64,000 nucleotides of DNA from Clostridium pasteurianum BC1 (lineage in GTDB: Bacteria > Bacillota > Clostridia > Clostridiales > Clostridiaceae), in contig NC_021182.1 in the NCBI RefSeq assembly GCF_000389635.1, forward strand, positions 620,001 through 684,000. Direction: 5' to 3'. Shown piece after piece: positions 26,235-35,960 of the stretch. Within the stretch, counting starts at the first letter, position 1. Every line of letters begins with the position of its first letter. The position numbers and the translations under genes are program-made. The notes beneath the pieces are model-generated. The model ran no database searches. It was not told the DNA's origin and saw nothing but the letters and a program-made list of their open reading frames with translations.

Positions 26235-28145
26235 TTAAATTTCTGGGGTAACAGAATTTTGTTCTCTAAATCTAGAGGCAAGACTTAATTTACGCATCAT
26301 AGAACGTTTCTTATTTTTATGGCTTTCCATTCTTTTTAGAATATCGTCAAGTACTGATACAGCATCCACTATGTGATTTCCTTTGTTAAGCATTACGCAC
26401 TCAGCACCTTCCCCCATAGCTGCATCTGTTACTTCTGCTCTAGATGGAATTCCTTCTTTAGCCATATTCTCAAGAACCTGAGTAGCCCAGATTACAGGAA
26501 CATGTGCAGCTTCGCAGATCCAGAGTATTTCTTCTTGTACCTCCGCCAGCCTCTCAAAACCACATTCTACAGCCAGATCACCTCTTGCAATCATAATTCC
26601 ACAATTTTGCAATTTTATAAGCTCTAAAAGCATAGAAGGTAAGTTTTCAAATCCACGTTGAGTTTCTATTTTAAGTACAATGCTAAGTTTTTCATTAGAA
26701 ATAATGTTTAGATGTTCACGAAGAAGTTTTACATCCTGTACGCTATTGGCAAAGGAAAGTGCTACAATGTCTGCATGATCAGCAATGAATTTTAAATCTT
26801 CCACATCTTTATCAGTCATGGCTGATAGATGCAGATTGCTGTCAGGTAAATTAATGCCTTTTTCCCCCTTTAGATTGCTGCCACCTGAGCGAGTTTGAGT
26901 TATTCTAACATAAATTTTGTCAGTTTCAACTTTATCTATAATACCTCCAATTTTTCCATCATCAAACCATATACTTTCTCCTTCTTTTATATCTTTGAAA
27001 ATTTCAGGAAAGGGAAAGCCAATTGCCGCTGGAATGATAACATTTCCATTATTATTTAAAATTGCAGAGCTGCCATAATCCAAATTTTGCTCCAGAACAA
27101 GTATATCATCAGCTTCTAGATGTATGGAATTTTCCTTGCCAGGTAAATTCTTCACTGATGTTTTAAATTCCACAGAATTTTTGTCTTTACATATAGCTGT
27201 TAATACAGTATTTGAAGTTATATGCATGGCTTTTTTAGCTTTAGCCAAACAGCCCTCTTCAAATGCATCAGTAATTTTCATGCTGCGAAGGTTATTGCGA
27301 GAATCCTTAAGAAATATTTCATCCCCTTTTGAAAGCTGAGAGAGCCAGCTCTCTTCTACAGTCAGGGAGAAATCTGCTTTTACAGAAGGAGGCTTTGTGG
27401 TACCATTTTTAGTCAACCAAATTCGAGCAGGTCTTACAATTTCGCCAGAATTATTTTTTTTAGGACGTATTTTTAATATCATTGGTTTTGACTCAAGAGA
27501 TCCAGTCCTGAGCTTTGGGCCAGCTAAATCCATAATAATACGGCAGGAAAGATTTGTAGCTTTTTCTGCTTTGTGAAGGTTTTCAATTATTTGAGACCAA
27601 ACCTCTGCATTGTCATGAGCACAATTAATTCTCATACAATTCATACCACTTTTTAAAAGATTATAGACAAGTAAATAATCATCGGCTGCCTCACTGGGCA
27701 TTGTTACCATTATTCGCACTTCCCTTTCGGAAGGTGGTGGACCCAGTAAAGCATCTGTGTGCTCTTTTAAGAGTTTTTTGCCATCTTTTTTCAAAGTAAT
27801 AAAAGAATCCAGTGTAGAAGGAGTACAGGAAGTATTACTTAATTGATATAGTAAATGAAGTACTGCATCTATGGATTGTAATACATTTAATTCTGTTCTT
27901 CCTAAAGATGATAATCCAATTTTCGATAGTTGAACTTGCAGGAATCGTATGTCGTGACTTCGTAGGGCTAAGTAATAGAGTAAATTTTGGACACTAGCGA
28001 GATCGTTTTCATGGTAATCATGCAAATATTCCTTGGTGTCAATTGTCATATTCAACAAATCTTTTCTAATTGCATTTAATTGGTTTATTAAATTTTCAAT
28101 CTCAATTGATTGATTTAAGAATTTGGTTGAATCAAGTTCTTTCAT
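26235..28145 (-). CDS. Atypical pyruvate kinase with long N-terminal extension
   Basis: 636 residues. An extra ~140-residue helical N-terminus precedes the barrel, which begins REVRIMVTMPSEAADDYLLV. Recognisable parts are MNCMRINCAHDNAEVW (normal: NxxRxNxSHG), RIIMDLAGPKLRTG, an enlarged B domain (about 220-420), IWFDDGKIGG, VALSFANSVQDV, KIETQRGFENL, IMIARGDLAVE and PVIWATQVLE. The usual C-terminal regulatory domain is missing; the protein ends shortly after VMLNKGNHIVDAVSVLDDIL. It should convert phosphoenolpyruvate and ADP to pyruvate and ATP, but regulation must differ. The start is ATG 28145, with GAGGTG nine bases before; the GTG 28157 lies in that site. Confidence 0.8.
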   Translation of the reverse strand: MKELDSTKFLNQSIEIENLINQLNAIRKDLLNMTIDTKEYLHDYHENDLASVQNLLYYLALRSHDIRFLQVQLSKIGLSSLGRTELNVLQSIDAVLHLLYQLSNTSCTPSTLDSFITLKKDGKKLLKEHTDALLGPPPSEREVRIMVTMPSEAADDYLLVYNLLKSGMNCMRINCAHDNAEVWSQIIENLHKAEKATNLSCRIIMDLAGPKLRTGSLESKPMILKIRPKKNNSGEIVRPARIWLTKNGTTKPPSVKADFSLTVEESWLSQLSKGDEIFLKDSRNNLRSMKITDAFEEGCLAKAKKAMHITSNTVLTAICKDKNSVEFKTSVKNLPGKENSIHLEADDILVLEQNLDYGSSAILNNNGNVIIPAAIGFPFPEIFKDIKEGESIWFDDGKIGGIIDKVETDKIYVRITQTRSGGSNLKGEKGINLPDSNLHLSAMTDKDVEDLKFIADHADIVALSFANSVQDVKLLREHLNIISNEKLSIVLKIETQRGFENLPSMLLELIKLQNCGIMIARGDLAVECGFERLAEVQEEILWICEAAHVPVIWATQVLENMAKEGIPSRAEVTDAAMGEGAECVMLNKGNHIVDAVSVLDDILKRMESHKNKKRSMMRKLSLASRFREQNSVTPEI

Positions 28146-28791
28146 AAAGTTAGTCACCTCTTTTTTATTTTAAAATTGTTTGGCATATCATTTCATTATT
28201 CTCTAGTTAAACCAGTAAAATTGAAGCTTTATAATTAAAATTCTATAGTAATTCAGTTGCACTTTCCTTTAGTTTATTAGAATATTCTTAAAAATACAAG
28301 TGATATTTCTAAAGTTAACAATAGTACTTTTAAAGCTAATAATGAGGCGATAATATTTATATATTTAATAGATTGAAAATGACATAATAAATAAATGTTT
28401 TTTATTTATTACAAATATGTTACGCATTTATGTGATAAGAAACAATATTTTTGATAATTAATATGTTAATAATATCCATGTTAAAATTGCCTAATGTTTA
28501 AAAAATAGGTGACTTTATTGATAATTTAATATAGAATTTAATTATCAATAAAAATTTTAATTGATTTTTGTGGAATAAAATGGTATTATTGTATTGTAGA
28601 GAGGAATGATCTTTTACATAAAGTTAAAGAAGCTTTTATTGAATTTCATAGAAAATTAGAGTTATAATGAGTACAGAAAAACAAATAGAAATATATAATT
28701 GTTTGTAATGATAGTTTCTTTTACTAATGAAGTAAATGTAATAGATAATGGTGAAATCGTTTAAATAATGCAAAAAGAGAGGTTGGGTAAT
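28146..28791. other. Long AT-rich divergent intergenic region, no gene seen
   Basis: It separates two divergent genes. A 10-bp inverted repeat, ATTGATAATT (28517-28526) and AATTATCAAT (28540-28549), may be an operator or hairpin. All frames are broken by stops. No confident promoter was picked. Confidence 0.4.
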
Positions 28792-29214
28792 ATGAATATA
28801 GCATTTTTTTTAACTCCAAAAACTGAGGTGATATGTGAGAAGATAACATCTACCATGAGGCAGGTTTTGGAGAGAATGGAATATCACAGATATAGTGCAA
28901 TTCCTATAATAGATGAAAAAGGGGTGTATATAGGAACTTTAACAGAGGGTGATTTACTTTGGAAAATGAAAAGTACACCAAATTTAAAATTTAAAGATAC
29001 CAGTAAGGTTCAGCTAGAAGATATACCAAGGCATACTATTAATAAACCAGTGCATATAAATTCTGACATAGAGGATTTAATTGCTACTTCTGTAAATCAA
29101 AACTTTGTACCGGTGGTAGATGACAATAATATATTTATAGGAATAATTAAAAGAAGCGATATAATAACCTATTGTTATGAAAGGCTTTTTCACAATATGA
29201 AAAAAGAAGCTTAG
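28792..29214 (+). CDS. CBS-domain pair protein
   Basis: 140 residues: two CBS motifs, the first with YSAIPIIDEKGVYIGTLTEG (about 37-56), the second with NFVPVVDDNNIFIGIIKRSD (about 103-122). Such stand-alone pairs bind adenine nucleotides (AMP, ATP, c-di-AMP in some) and act as regulators. The start is ATG 28792 behind GAGAGGTTGG; the ATG at 28768 has no ribosome site. A single-gene transcript ended by the terminator at 29235. Confidence 0.85.
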   Translation: MNIAFFLTPKTEVICEKITSTMRQVLERMEYHRYSAIPIIDEKGVYIGTLTEGDLLWKMKSTPNLKFKDTSKVQLEDIPRHTINKPVHINSDIEDLIATSVNQNFVPVVDDNNIFIGIIKRSDIITYCYERLFHNMKKEA

Positions 29215-29234
29215 TTTTAATATTCTATTAGGAT

Positions 29235-29271
29235 AAACTACTGATAATCTGATTTTATCAGTGGTTTTTTT
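29235..29271 (+). terminator. Terminator of the CBS gene
   Basis: Arms AAACTACTGATAA and TTATCAGTGGTTT are followed by TTTTT. Confidence 0.8.
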
Positions 29272-29391
29272 ATTTTATATAGCTATCAATGAAATTTCCA
29301 CATAAATATTTATTAAATACATATAGAATTTTGGCAATTTATGGTAATATGAGTTAGTATCAAAGGGTCTAAAAGACGAGGGGGAATTAAC

Positions 29392-29694
29392 ATGCAGTTA
29401 ATGCACAAGGAAATGGAGAAACTTATGCTGCACTATGCAGGAAGCTTGGCTAAAAAGAGAATGAGGAGGGGATTAAAATTAAATTATCAGGAAGCAGTAG
29501 CCCTTATAACTTCAGAACTTATGGAAGCTTCAAGGGACGGCAGAACTGTTCAGCAGATTATGAATTATGGTATGAGAATATTATCTAGGGATGATGTTAT
29601 GGATAATGTGGCAGATTCCATGCCAGAGCTAAAGATAGAATTAGATTTTCAGGATGAAACAAAGATTGTGACAATTCACAATCCAATAAGATGA
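29392..29694 (+). CDS. ureA: Orphan urease gamma subunit
   Basis: 100 residues matching UreA along its full length: MEKLMLHYAGSLAKKRMRRG, LKLNYQEAVALITSELMEAS, RDGRTVQQIMNYG and the end TKIVTIHNPIR. In a normal urease, UreA assembles with UreB and catalytic UreC. No ureB, ureC or accessory gene follows: the next gene, 95 bases on, is YitT-like. The strong ribosome site (GAGGGGG) and intact length suggest it is expressed. It may serve a urease encoded elsewhere or have another role. Confidence 0.85.
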   Translation: MQLMHKEMEKLMLHYAGSLAKKRMRRGLKLNYQEAVALITSELMEASRDGRTVQQIMNYGMRILSRDDVMDNVADSMPELKIELDFQDETKIVTIHNPIR

Positions 29695-29789
29695 TTAAGG
29701 CATATGAAAATAATTAATTTGAATAACATCAGTTTTTTCTATATAATATTAAGTAAGAAAATTCAAAAAATTATATAAGGGGAAATGGG

Positions 29790-30647
29790 ATGAAGAAAAC
29801 ACAAAAAAATATCTATAATAATATTAGTAGAATACTTTTTATAATGTTAGGGGCAACATTATCTTCCATTGCATTAGAGACATTTTTAATACCCAACAAT
29901 ATAATAGATGGTGGTGTAGTGGGTATATCAATTATGGCAAGTTATCTGACAAAAGTACCTTTAGGAATTTTTACATTTTTATTAAATGTACCTTTTTTCA
30001 TATTAGGATATAAGCAAATTGGTAAGACTTTTACCTTTGCTACTCTGTTTGCAGTATTTTGTCTATCTATAGGTGTATCTTTCTTTACTCCAATTAAGGG
30101 AGTAACCCATGATATATTTCTTGCAGCTATTTTTGGTGGAATTATTCAAGGTCTTGGGGTAGGATTGATTATAAGAAACGGTGGATCACTGGACGGAACA
30201 GAAATAGTTGCAATAATACTTGATAAAAGAGTAAGCTTTTCAATTGGCGAAATTGTTATGTTTTTTAATTTATTTATACTAGGGGTTGCAGGCTTTATTT
30301 TTGGATGGGACAGGGCTATGTATTCACTTATAGCATATTTTATAGCATTTAAGGTTATTGATATTGTAGTAGAAGGTCTAGATGAATCCAAAGCAGTAAC
30401 TATTGTTTCATCAGAATATGAAGAAATATCAGAGGCCATAATGGCTAGACTTGGAAGAGGTTTAACGCTTTTGGATGGAAAAGGTGCCTATAAGGGCATT
30501 CCAACCAGTGTTTTGTATGTAGTTGTGTCACGTCTTGAGTTAGCAAAGCTTAAATCTATAGTTTACGATTTTGATAATGATGCTCTGGTAACTATAAGTA
30601 ATGTAGAGGTTGCGGGAAAGAAATATAAAAAGAAGGCTATCCATTAA
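29790..30647 (+). CDS. YitT-family membrane protein (DUF161-DUF2179)
   Basis: 285 residues. The N-terminal half has five or six helices (SRILFIMLGATLSSIALETF, LIPNNIIDGGVVGISIMASY), and the C-terminal soluble DUF2179 domain begins near VTIVSSEYEEISEAIMARLG with GRGLTLLDGKGAYKG. The molecular role of the family is unknown. AAGGGG precedes the ATG; the stop overlaps a terminator stem. Confidence 0.88.
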   Translation: MKKTQKNIYNNISRILFIMLGATLSSIALETFLIPNNIIDGGVVGISIMASYLTKVPLGIFTFLLNVPFFILGYKQIGKTFTFATLFAVFCLSIGVSFFTPIKGVTHDIFLAAIFGGIIQGLGVGLIIRNGGSLDGTEIVAIILDKRVSFSIGEIVMFFNLFILGVAGFIFGWDRAMYSLIAYFIAFKVIDIVVEGLDESKAVTIVSSEYEEISEAIMARLGRGLTLLDGKGAYKGIPTSVLYVVVSRLELAKLKSIVYDFDNDALVTISNVEVAGKKYKKKAIH

Positions 30648-30664
30648 TAATGGATAGTTTTTTA
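30636..30664 (+). terminator. Terminator overlapping the YitT stop codon
   Basis: Stem CTATCCAT / ATGGATAG with loop TAATA, then TTTTTT. The 5' arm encodes the last residues of the protein. Confidence 0.75.
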
Positions 30665-30762
30665 ATTATATGCTAATAAAATGCTTGTATTTTTAAGAGT
30701 ATTTATATATAATACAATAGAAATATTAAGTTGTTAAAATCACATAAAAGGGGCGTCTTTAA

Positions 30763-31572
30763 ATGAAAAAAATTACAGCTTTATTAATTGGGCTAATAAT
30801 AAGTGCTACAGTGTTTGCTGGTTGTGGCAAAAGTAATACATCTTCGAATAGCGGTGGCAGCACTTTAAGTAATATAAAAAGTGCAGGAACAATTGTTATA
30901 GGAGTAGATGATACTTATCCTCCAATGGAGTTTAGGGATAAGAATGGTAAATTAGTTGGTTTTGATGTAGATGTTGCAGATGCAGTTGCTAAAAAGCTGG
31001 GTGTTAAAACTAAATATGTTCCAACAGCTTGGGATGGTATATTTTTAGCTCTTAATTCAAAGAAATTTGATATTATACAGTCAAGCGTTAGTATAACGGA
31101 TGATAGAAAGAAAAATATGATTTTCTCAGATCCATATATATATGGAGGAAGTTCTATATTTGTAAAGGCAGATAATACAACAATTAAAACTGGTGATGAT
31201 TTAAAGGGTAAAATTGTAGGTTGTCAGGTTGGAACTACTTCTCAAGATGTTTTAAGTAAAATGTCGGGACTTAAAGAGGTTAAAAAGTACAATGCAATGA
31301 CGGATGCTTTCATGGATCTTGCAAATGGAAGAGTGGAGGCAGTTGTTTCAGATCCAGAGGTTGGAGATTACTACATTTCCAGTCAAAAGGATAAAATTAA
31401 AAGGTTGAGTTCGGCATTAAACGAAGAGCCAATAGGTGTTGCTTTCAGAAAGAATGATACTGAATTAAGAGACGCATATCAAAAGGCATTAAATGAGCTT
31501 AAGCAGGATGGAACACTATCAAAAATATCTGAAAAATGGTTTGGCAACGACATATATAAAGACAAAAAATAA
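30763..31572 (+). CDS. Polar amino-acid ABC transporter substrate-binding lipoprotein
   Basis: 269 residues. Lipobox FAGC (Cys 21) gives a membrane-anchored receptor. The SBP_bac_3 fold shows in TIVIGVDDTYPPMEFRDKNG, KLVGFDVDVADAVAKKLGVK, WDGIFLALNSKKFDIIQSSV and the hinge strand KGKIVGCQVGTTSQDVL. It captures a polar amino acid (glutamine, arginine or cystine type; not resolved). It is followed by a terminator, then permease and ATPase genes, so the receptor is probably made in excess. Confidence 0.9.
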   Translation: MKKITALLIGLIISATVFAGCGKSNTSSNSGGSTLSNIKSAGTIVIGVDDTYPPMEFRDKNGKLVGFDVDVADAVAKKLGVKTKYVPTAWDGIFLALNSKKFDIIQSSVSITDDRKKNMIFSDPYIYGGSSIFVKADNTTIKTGDDLKGKIVGCQVGTTSQDVLSKMSGLKEVKKYNAMTDAFMDLANGRVEAVVSDPEVGDYYISSQKDKIKRLSSALNEEPIGVAFRKNDTELRDAYQKALNELKQDGTLSKISEKWFGNDIYKDKK

Positions 31573-31596
31573 TTGAAATTTTGTGAAATTAAAGGA

Positions 31597-31640
31597 TAAA
31601 TCTAATTTGGTGAAAAAAATTCACTAAGTTAGATTTATTT
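31597..31640 (+). terminator. Partial terminator between receptor and permease genes
   Basis: Long imperfect stem TAAATCTAATTTGGTGAA / TTCACTAAGTTAGATTTA followed by TTTA. It likely lowers expression of the downstream transporter genes relative to the receptor. Confidence 0.6.
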
Positions 31641-31831
31641 ACTGTTATTGACTGAATAATTTTAGTATAATTAATTTTGTTTGTCAGTATATTGTGTCAT
31701 AGTTTATATTGTTTACTGGTTATTTAATGATATTACTTAGTTTGAGGGAGATTGATTATAATTGGGGAATGGCTTACCGTAGAATTCCTTGATGAACTTT
31801 ATTTTGACTATAGATAAAAGGAGATTTCATA

Positions 31832-32479
31832 ATGGATTTAGATACTTTAAAAAATATAATGCCAGATTTATTGAATGGCACGCTTATTACAGTAGAGTTG
31901 ACTTTCATGTCTCTTGTCATAGGAAGCTGCATAGGTGTAATTATTGCAATGGTAAAGCTTTCATCCAACAAAGCTGTTGCAGCTGCGGGGAATTTTTATA
32001 CTTGGATATTTAGGGGAACGCCTCTTTTGCTGCAATTATTTCTATTTTATTATGGATTCCCAGCAATAGGTATAAGTCTTACATCCATGCAGGCAGCAGT
32101 AATTGGACTTAGTTTAAATTCAGGGGCATATATGGGTGAAATTATAAGAAGTGGAATAATGGCTATAGATAAAGGTCAATTTGAAGCTTCAAAAGCTCTT
32201 GGCTTTAATTATTTTCAGACAATGAAAAGAATAATACTTCCTCAGGCTTTCAGAATAGTTATTCCACCTGTGGGTAATGAATTTATAGCTTTAATTAAAG
32301 ATACATCTTTGGTTTCAGTTATAGCTATGGAGGAACTTTTGAGAAAGGCACAGCTTTTGGTATCCTCCTCAGGTAATGTAGTAGGGCCATATCTTATAGC
32401 AGCTATTTTATATCTTGCAATGACTACTTTATTTACTTCAGTCTTTTCAGCTATTGAAAAGAAACTATCTATATACTAA
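31832..32479 (+). CDS. Polar amino-acid ABC transporter permease
   Basis: 215 residues with five helices and the HisM/GlnP signature: NGTLITVELTFMSLVIGSCI, FRGTPLLLQLFLFYYG, SGAYMGEIIRSGI and the EAA loop EASKALGFNYFQTMKRIILP. It forms the membrane channel with the ATPase encoded 12 bases downstream. AAAGGAG precedes the ATG. Confidence 0.92.
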   Translation: MDLDTLKNIMPDLLNGTLITVELTFMSLVIGSCIGVIIAMVKLSSNKAVAAAGNFYTWIFRGTPLLLQLFLFYYGFPAIGISLTSMQAAVIGLSLNSGAYMGEIIRSGIMAIDKGQFEASKALGFNYFQTMKRIILPQAFRIVIPPVGNEFIALIKDTSLVSVIAMEELLRKAQLLVSSSGNVVGPYLIAAILYLAMTTLFTSVFSAIEKKLSIY

Positions 32480-32491
32480 GAGGTGTTACAT

Positions 32492-33223
32492 ATGAATATG
32501 ATTGAAATAAAAGGACTTTCTAAAAGTTTTGGTAAGCTTAAAGTATTTGAAAATCTGAACATGGACGTAAAAAAAGGAGAAGTATTAGTAATAATAGGAG
32601 CTTCTGGTTCTGGGAAAAGTACATTTTTAAGGTGTCTCAATCATTTAGAAGTACCTGAGAGTGGTACAGTTTCTGTTGAGGGTGAAATTTTGGATGTAAA
32701 AGATAAAAAGAAGATGAGAAAAGTAATTGAAAAGATGGGTATGGTTTTTCAAAGCTTCAATTTATTTCCTCATATGACAGTATTTGAAAATGTTATAGAG
32801 GCTCCAATCACTGTTAAAAGGGAAAGCAGAGATGTAGTTACAGAAAGAGCAAAAAAACTTATTGAAAAAGTAGGACTAAGCGACAAGCTTTCTGTTTATC
32901 CATCAAAGCTTTCCGGTGGGCAAAAACAAAGAGTTGCCATTGCTAGAGCACTTTGCATGCAACCTGACATAATGCTTTTTGATGAACCAACTTCTGCTCT
33001 AGATCCTGAACTGGTAGGAGAAGTTTTAAATGTTATGAAGGATCTTGCAAAAGAGGGTATTACTATGATAGTTGTAACTCATGAAATGGGATTTGCAAGA
33101 GAAGTAGCAGATCGGGTTGTATTTATGGATGGAGGAAAAATTTTAGAAGAGGGAACTCCAGAGGAGATTTTTAAAAATCCTAAAGAGCAGAGAACGAAAG
33201 CTTTCCTTGAAAAGATTTTGTAA
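32492..33223 (+). CDS. Polar amino-acid ABC transporter ATPase (GlnQ-like)
   Basis: 243 residues. Walker [11 protein letters not shown] loop [13 protein letters not shown], signature LSGGQKQR, Walker [21 protein letters not shown] and [20 protein letters not shown] are all intact. The start is ATG 32492 with GAGGTG six bases before. A fragment of this gene is duplicated at 36450-36560. Confidence 0.93.
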   Translation: MNMIEIKGLSKSFGKLKVFENLNMDVKKGEVLVIIGASGSGKSTFLRCLNHLEVPESGTVSVEGEILDVKDKKKMRKVIEKMGMVFQSFNLFPHMTVFENVIEAPITVKRESRDVVTERAKKLIEKVGLSDKLSVYPSKLSGGQKQRVAIARALCMQPDIMLFDEPTSALDPELVGEVLNVMKDLAKEGITMIVVTHEMGFAREVADRVVFMDGGKILEEGTPEEIFKNPKEQRTKAFLEKIL

Positions 33224-33346
33224 ATTTAGAGATAATATCAATATGAGTGCGCATTAGATAATAAATATTCATTAAATTTGAAAATAGCCTCATTTGTTTA
33301 TTAAAAATATATTTTAATGACTGTTTTTAATAGTAGAATAGTTAAA

Positions 33347-33393
33347 GAGCTGTCTCACAATGGATCGATATGCATTGCGAGATAGCTCCTTTA
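33347..33393 (+). terminator. Terminator of the amino-acid transporter operon
   Basis: Arms GAGCTGTCTCACAATG and CATTGCGAGATAGCTC with few mismatches, followed by CTTTATT. Confidence 0.75.
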
Positions 33394-33449
33394 TTAATAT
33401 TTATAAGTTATCTAAGCTATATTATCTTGATAATTATAGTATTTTAGAA

Positions 33450-35912
33450 CTATATAAACAGATTTACATTTGAAGTTTCAGCTTCTCCTAGATAGTAGCC
33501 TACACCACCTATCTTAATACCATCAATAAGCTCATCCTTTTGTATTCCCATAACATCCATGGACATTTGGCAGGCAACTATTTCAACACCACTAGCCATA
33601 GCAGCTTTCATCAAATCCTCAAGAGAAGATATATTTTTATTCTTCATCACACCGCGTATCATCTTAGCACCCATACCCAGCATATTCATATTTGACAGCT
33701 TTAATCTTTTACTGCCTCTTGGCATCATTATTCCAAACATCTTTTCTATAAAACCTTTTTTAACGGGTACTTTTTCATTTTTTCTTAAGACATTAAGTCC
33801 CCAGAAGGTGAAAAACATGGTAACCTTTTTACCCATGCTGGCTGCTCCATTAGCTATTATAAAGGAAGCTATAGCTTTGTCTAAATCTCCGCTGAATACT
33901 ACCATGGTTTTATTGGTATTAGCAGGAGAGGTGGATACATCAGAAACTACCTTATCTGAGGTTTCACTAGTTTTTTTGATTAAAGCAGTAATATTTGCAT
34001 TATCTTTATTTAAATTTATAAGGTCGTTATTAGTAGTACAGCACCAAGATTTTATATCTTCATAAAAGCCTGGATCTGAAGCAGTAACCTTTAGAGTTTC
34101 TCCATCCTTTAACTCATCCATACACTTTTTTACTTCCATTAAAGGCCCTGGACAGCACAAGCCGCAAGCATCTAAGCTTTTGTTATAGCCAGGTTTACCT
34201 TCAGTCGCTGCTACTTCTTTCATTGGTTCAGAATTTAATTCATCTTCATTAAAGTTAGGTTCCTTTGGTTTATAATTAAGTAGGGATACAGTCTTATATC
34301 CTCCGGTTAAATTTTTAACTTTGAAATCCTTTTGTTTAAGCATTCTTTCAGCTACATAGCCTCTAAGACCTACCTGACAATAGACAATGATTTCCTTATT
34401 CTTATCCAATTCGCTTATTCTTTCTCTTAAATTATCTACAGGAATGTTTATGGCTCCTTCCATATGACCACTATCAAATTCAATTTCAGAACGTACATCA
34501 ACTAATGTAGAATTTGACATGTCATAATCCATTAATTCTACAGGAGTTATAACATCACTTTTTCCAGTGAGCACATTTTCAGCAGTAAAACCTGCCATAT
34601 TAACAGGATCTTTTGCGGAGGAAAATGGTGGTGCATAGTTTAGTTCAAGCTCTGTTAAATCATATATTGTACCATTAAGTCTCATAACTGAAGCAATAAC
34701 GTCTATTCTTTTATCAACACCATCATATCCCATAGCCTGAGCACCAAGTATGGTTCCTTTTTCATTGAAAATAAGTTTTATTGAAATAGGGGATGCACCA
34801 GGATAATAAGATGCATGTGAAACTGGATGAACATAGATAACCTTATAAGGTATATCTAATCTTTTTAAAGTTCTTTCGTTGTTTCCAGTACTTGCAGCAG
34901 TTAATCCACAGATTTTAATGACAGCAGTACCTTGAGCTCCATTAAAGCTTTTGTTTAGACCGGATATATTATCTGCAGCAATTCTTCCTTGTTTATTTGC
35001 TGGACCTGCAAGAGGTATGGCTGTACTTTGCCCATTTACAAAATCTTTTATCTCTACAGCATCACCTACGGCATATATATTATCTATATTTGTCTTCATA
35101 TTTTCATCAACTAATATATGGCCTCTTTTCCCCAGGTTAATTCCACTTTCTTTTACAAAATTTGTATCAGGAACAACACCAATAGCTAAAATTACTAGGT
35201 CTGCAGTGAGTTTTGTATCACTTGCTAATAGAATTTCCATGTTGTTTCCAGTATCACTAAAACTTTTAACACCATCTCCTAATATTAAATTAACTTCATT
35301 ACTCTCAAGCTCTTTCTCAGCAATAACTGCCATATCAGCATCAAAGGGAGCTAATATATGAGGTGCTGCTTCTACTAAAGTTACATTTATTCCTCTCTGT
35401 ATTAAGTTTTCAGCCATTTCAACTCCAATGAAGCCCCCACCTATAACGACAGTGCTTTTTATATTATTATTGTCTACAAAGGACTTTATTTTATCTGTAT
35501 CCGGAATATTTCTGAGGGTCATAATCTTTTCGCTATTTATACCCTCTATATTTGGTTTCATTGGTTTTGCACCAGGAGAAAGTACTAAATAATCATAGCT
35601 TTCTTCATAAATGCCCTTGTCTTTACTTTTTACCTTTACAAATTTTTTATCTGTATCAATAGTTATTACTTCACTATTAGTTTTTACATCTATATTAAAT
35701 CTTTTAACCATATTTTCAGGAGTTTGAACAATAAGTTTTTTTCTATCTTTAATGGCCTCACCTATATAGTAAGGTAATCCACAATTGGCAAAGGATATAT
35801 ATTCACCTTTTTCAAACATTATTATTTTTGCATTTTCATCTAGTCGTCTAAGTCTGGCAGCTGCTGATGCACCCCCAGCAACACCACCTACAATTAAAAT
35901 TTTCTTTTCCAT
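33450..35912 (-). CDS. Four-domain sulfur-transfer flavoprotein: CoA-disulfide reductase, rhodanese, TusA, DsrE
   Basis: 820 residues. Residues 1-450 are an FAD/NAD(P)H disulfide reductase (GGVAGGASAAARLRR; active Cys44 in FANCGLPYYIGE; TVVIGGGFIGVEMAE; NIYAVGDAVE). Rhodanese is at about 455-545 with catalytic Cys in VYCQVGLRGYVAERML, TusA at about 575-645 (LDACGLCCPGPLMEVKKC), and DsrE-like at about 665-820 (VACQMSMDVMGIQ). The protein should shuttle sulfane sulfur through successive cysteines and reduce persulfides or polysulfide to sulfide in the cytoplasm. It is controlled probably by the ArsR gene just upstream, in the same direction. GGAGGTG precedes the ATG. Confidence 0.9.
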   Translation of the reverse strand: MEKKILIVGGVAGGASAAARLRRLDENAKIIMFEKGEYISFANCGLPYYIGEAIKDRKKLIVQTPENMVKRFNIDVKTNSEVITIDTDKKFVKVKSKDKGIYEESYDYLVLSPGAKPMKPNIEGINSEKIMTLRNIPDTDKIKSFVDNNNIKSTVVIGGGFIGVEMAENLIQRGINVTLVEAAPHILAPFDADMAVIAEKELESNEVNLILGDGVKSFSDTGNNMEILLASDTKLTADLVILAIGVVPDTNFVKESGINLGKRGHILVDENMKTNIDNIYAVGDAVEIKDFVNGQSTAIPLAGPANKQGRIAADNISGLNKSFNGAQGTAVIKICGLTAASTGNNERTLKRLDIPYKVIYVHPVSHASYYPGASPISIKLIFNEKGTILGAQAMGYDGVDKRIDVIASVMRLNGTIYDLTELELNYAPPFSSAKDPVNMAGFTAENVLTGKSDVITPVELMDYDMSNSTLVDVRSEIEFDSGHMEGAINIPVDNLRERISELDKNKEIIVYCQVGLRGYVAERMLKQKDFKVKNLTGGYKTVSLLNYKPKEPNFNEDELNSEPMKEVAATEGKPGYNKSLDACGLCCPGPLMEVKKCMDELKDGETLKVTASDPGFYEDIKSWCCTTNNDLINLNKDNANITALIKKTSETSDKVVSDVSTSPANTNKTMVVFSGDLDKAIASFIIANGAASMGKKVTMFFTFWGLNVLRKNEKVPVKKGFIEKMFGIMMPRGSKRLKLSNMNMLGMGAKMIRGVMKNKNISSLEDLMKAAMASGVEIVACQMSMDVMGIQKDELIDGIKIGGVGYYLGEAETSNVNLFI

Positions 35913-35960
35913 AATATAAGCACCTCCAGAATTCTTTAATTTGGTTTTCTGCGGATTTTA

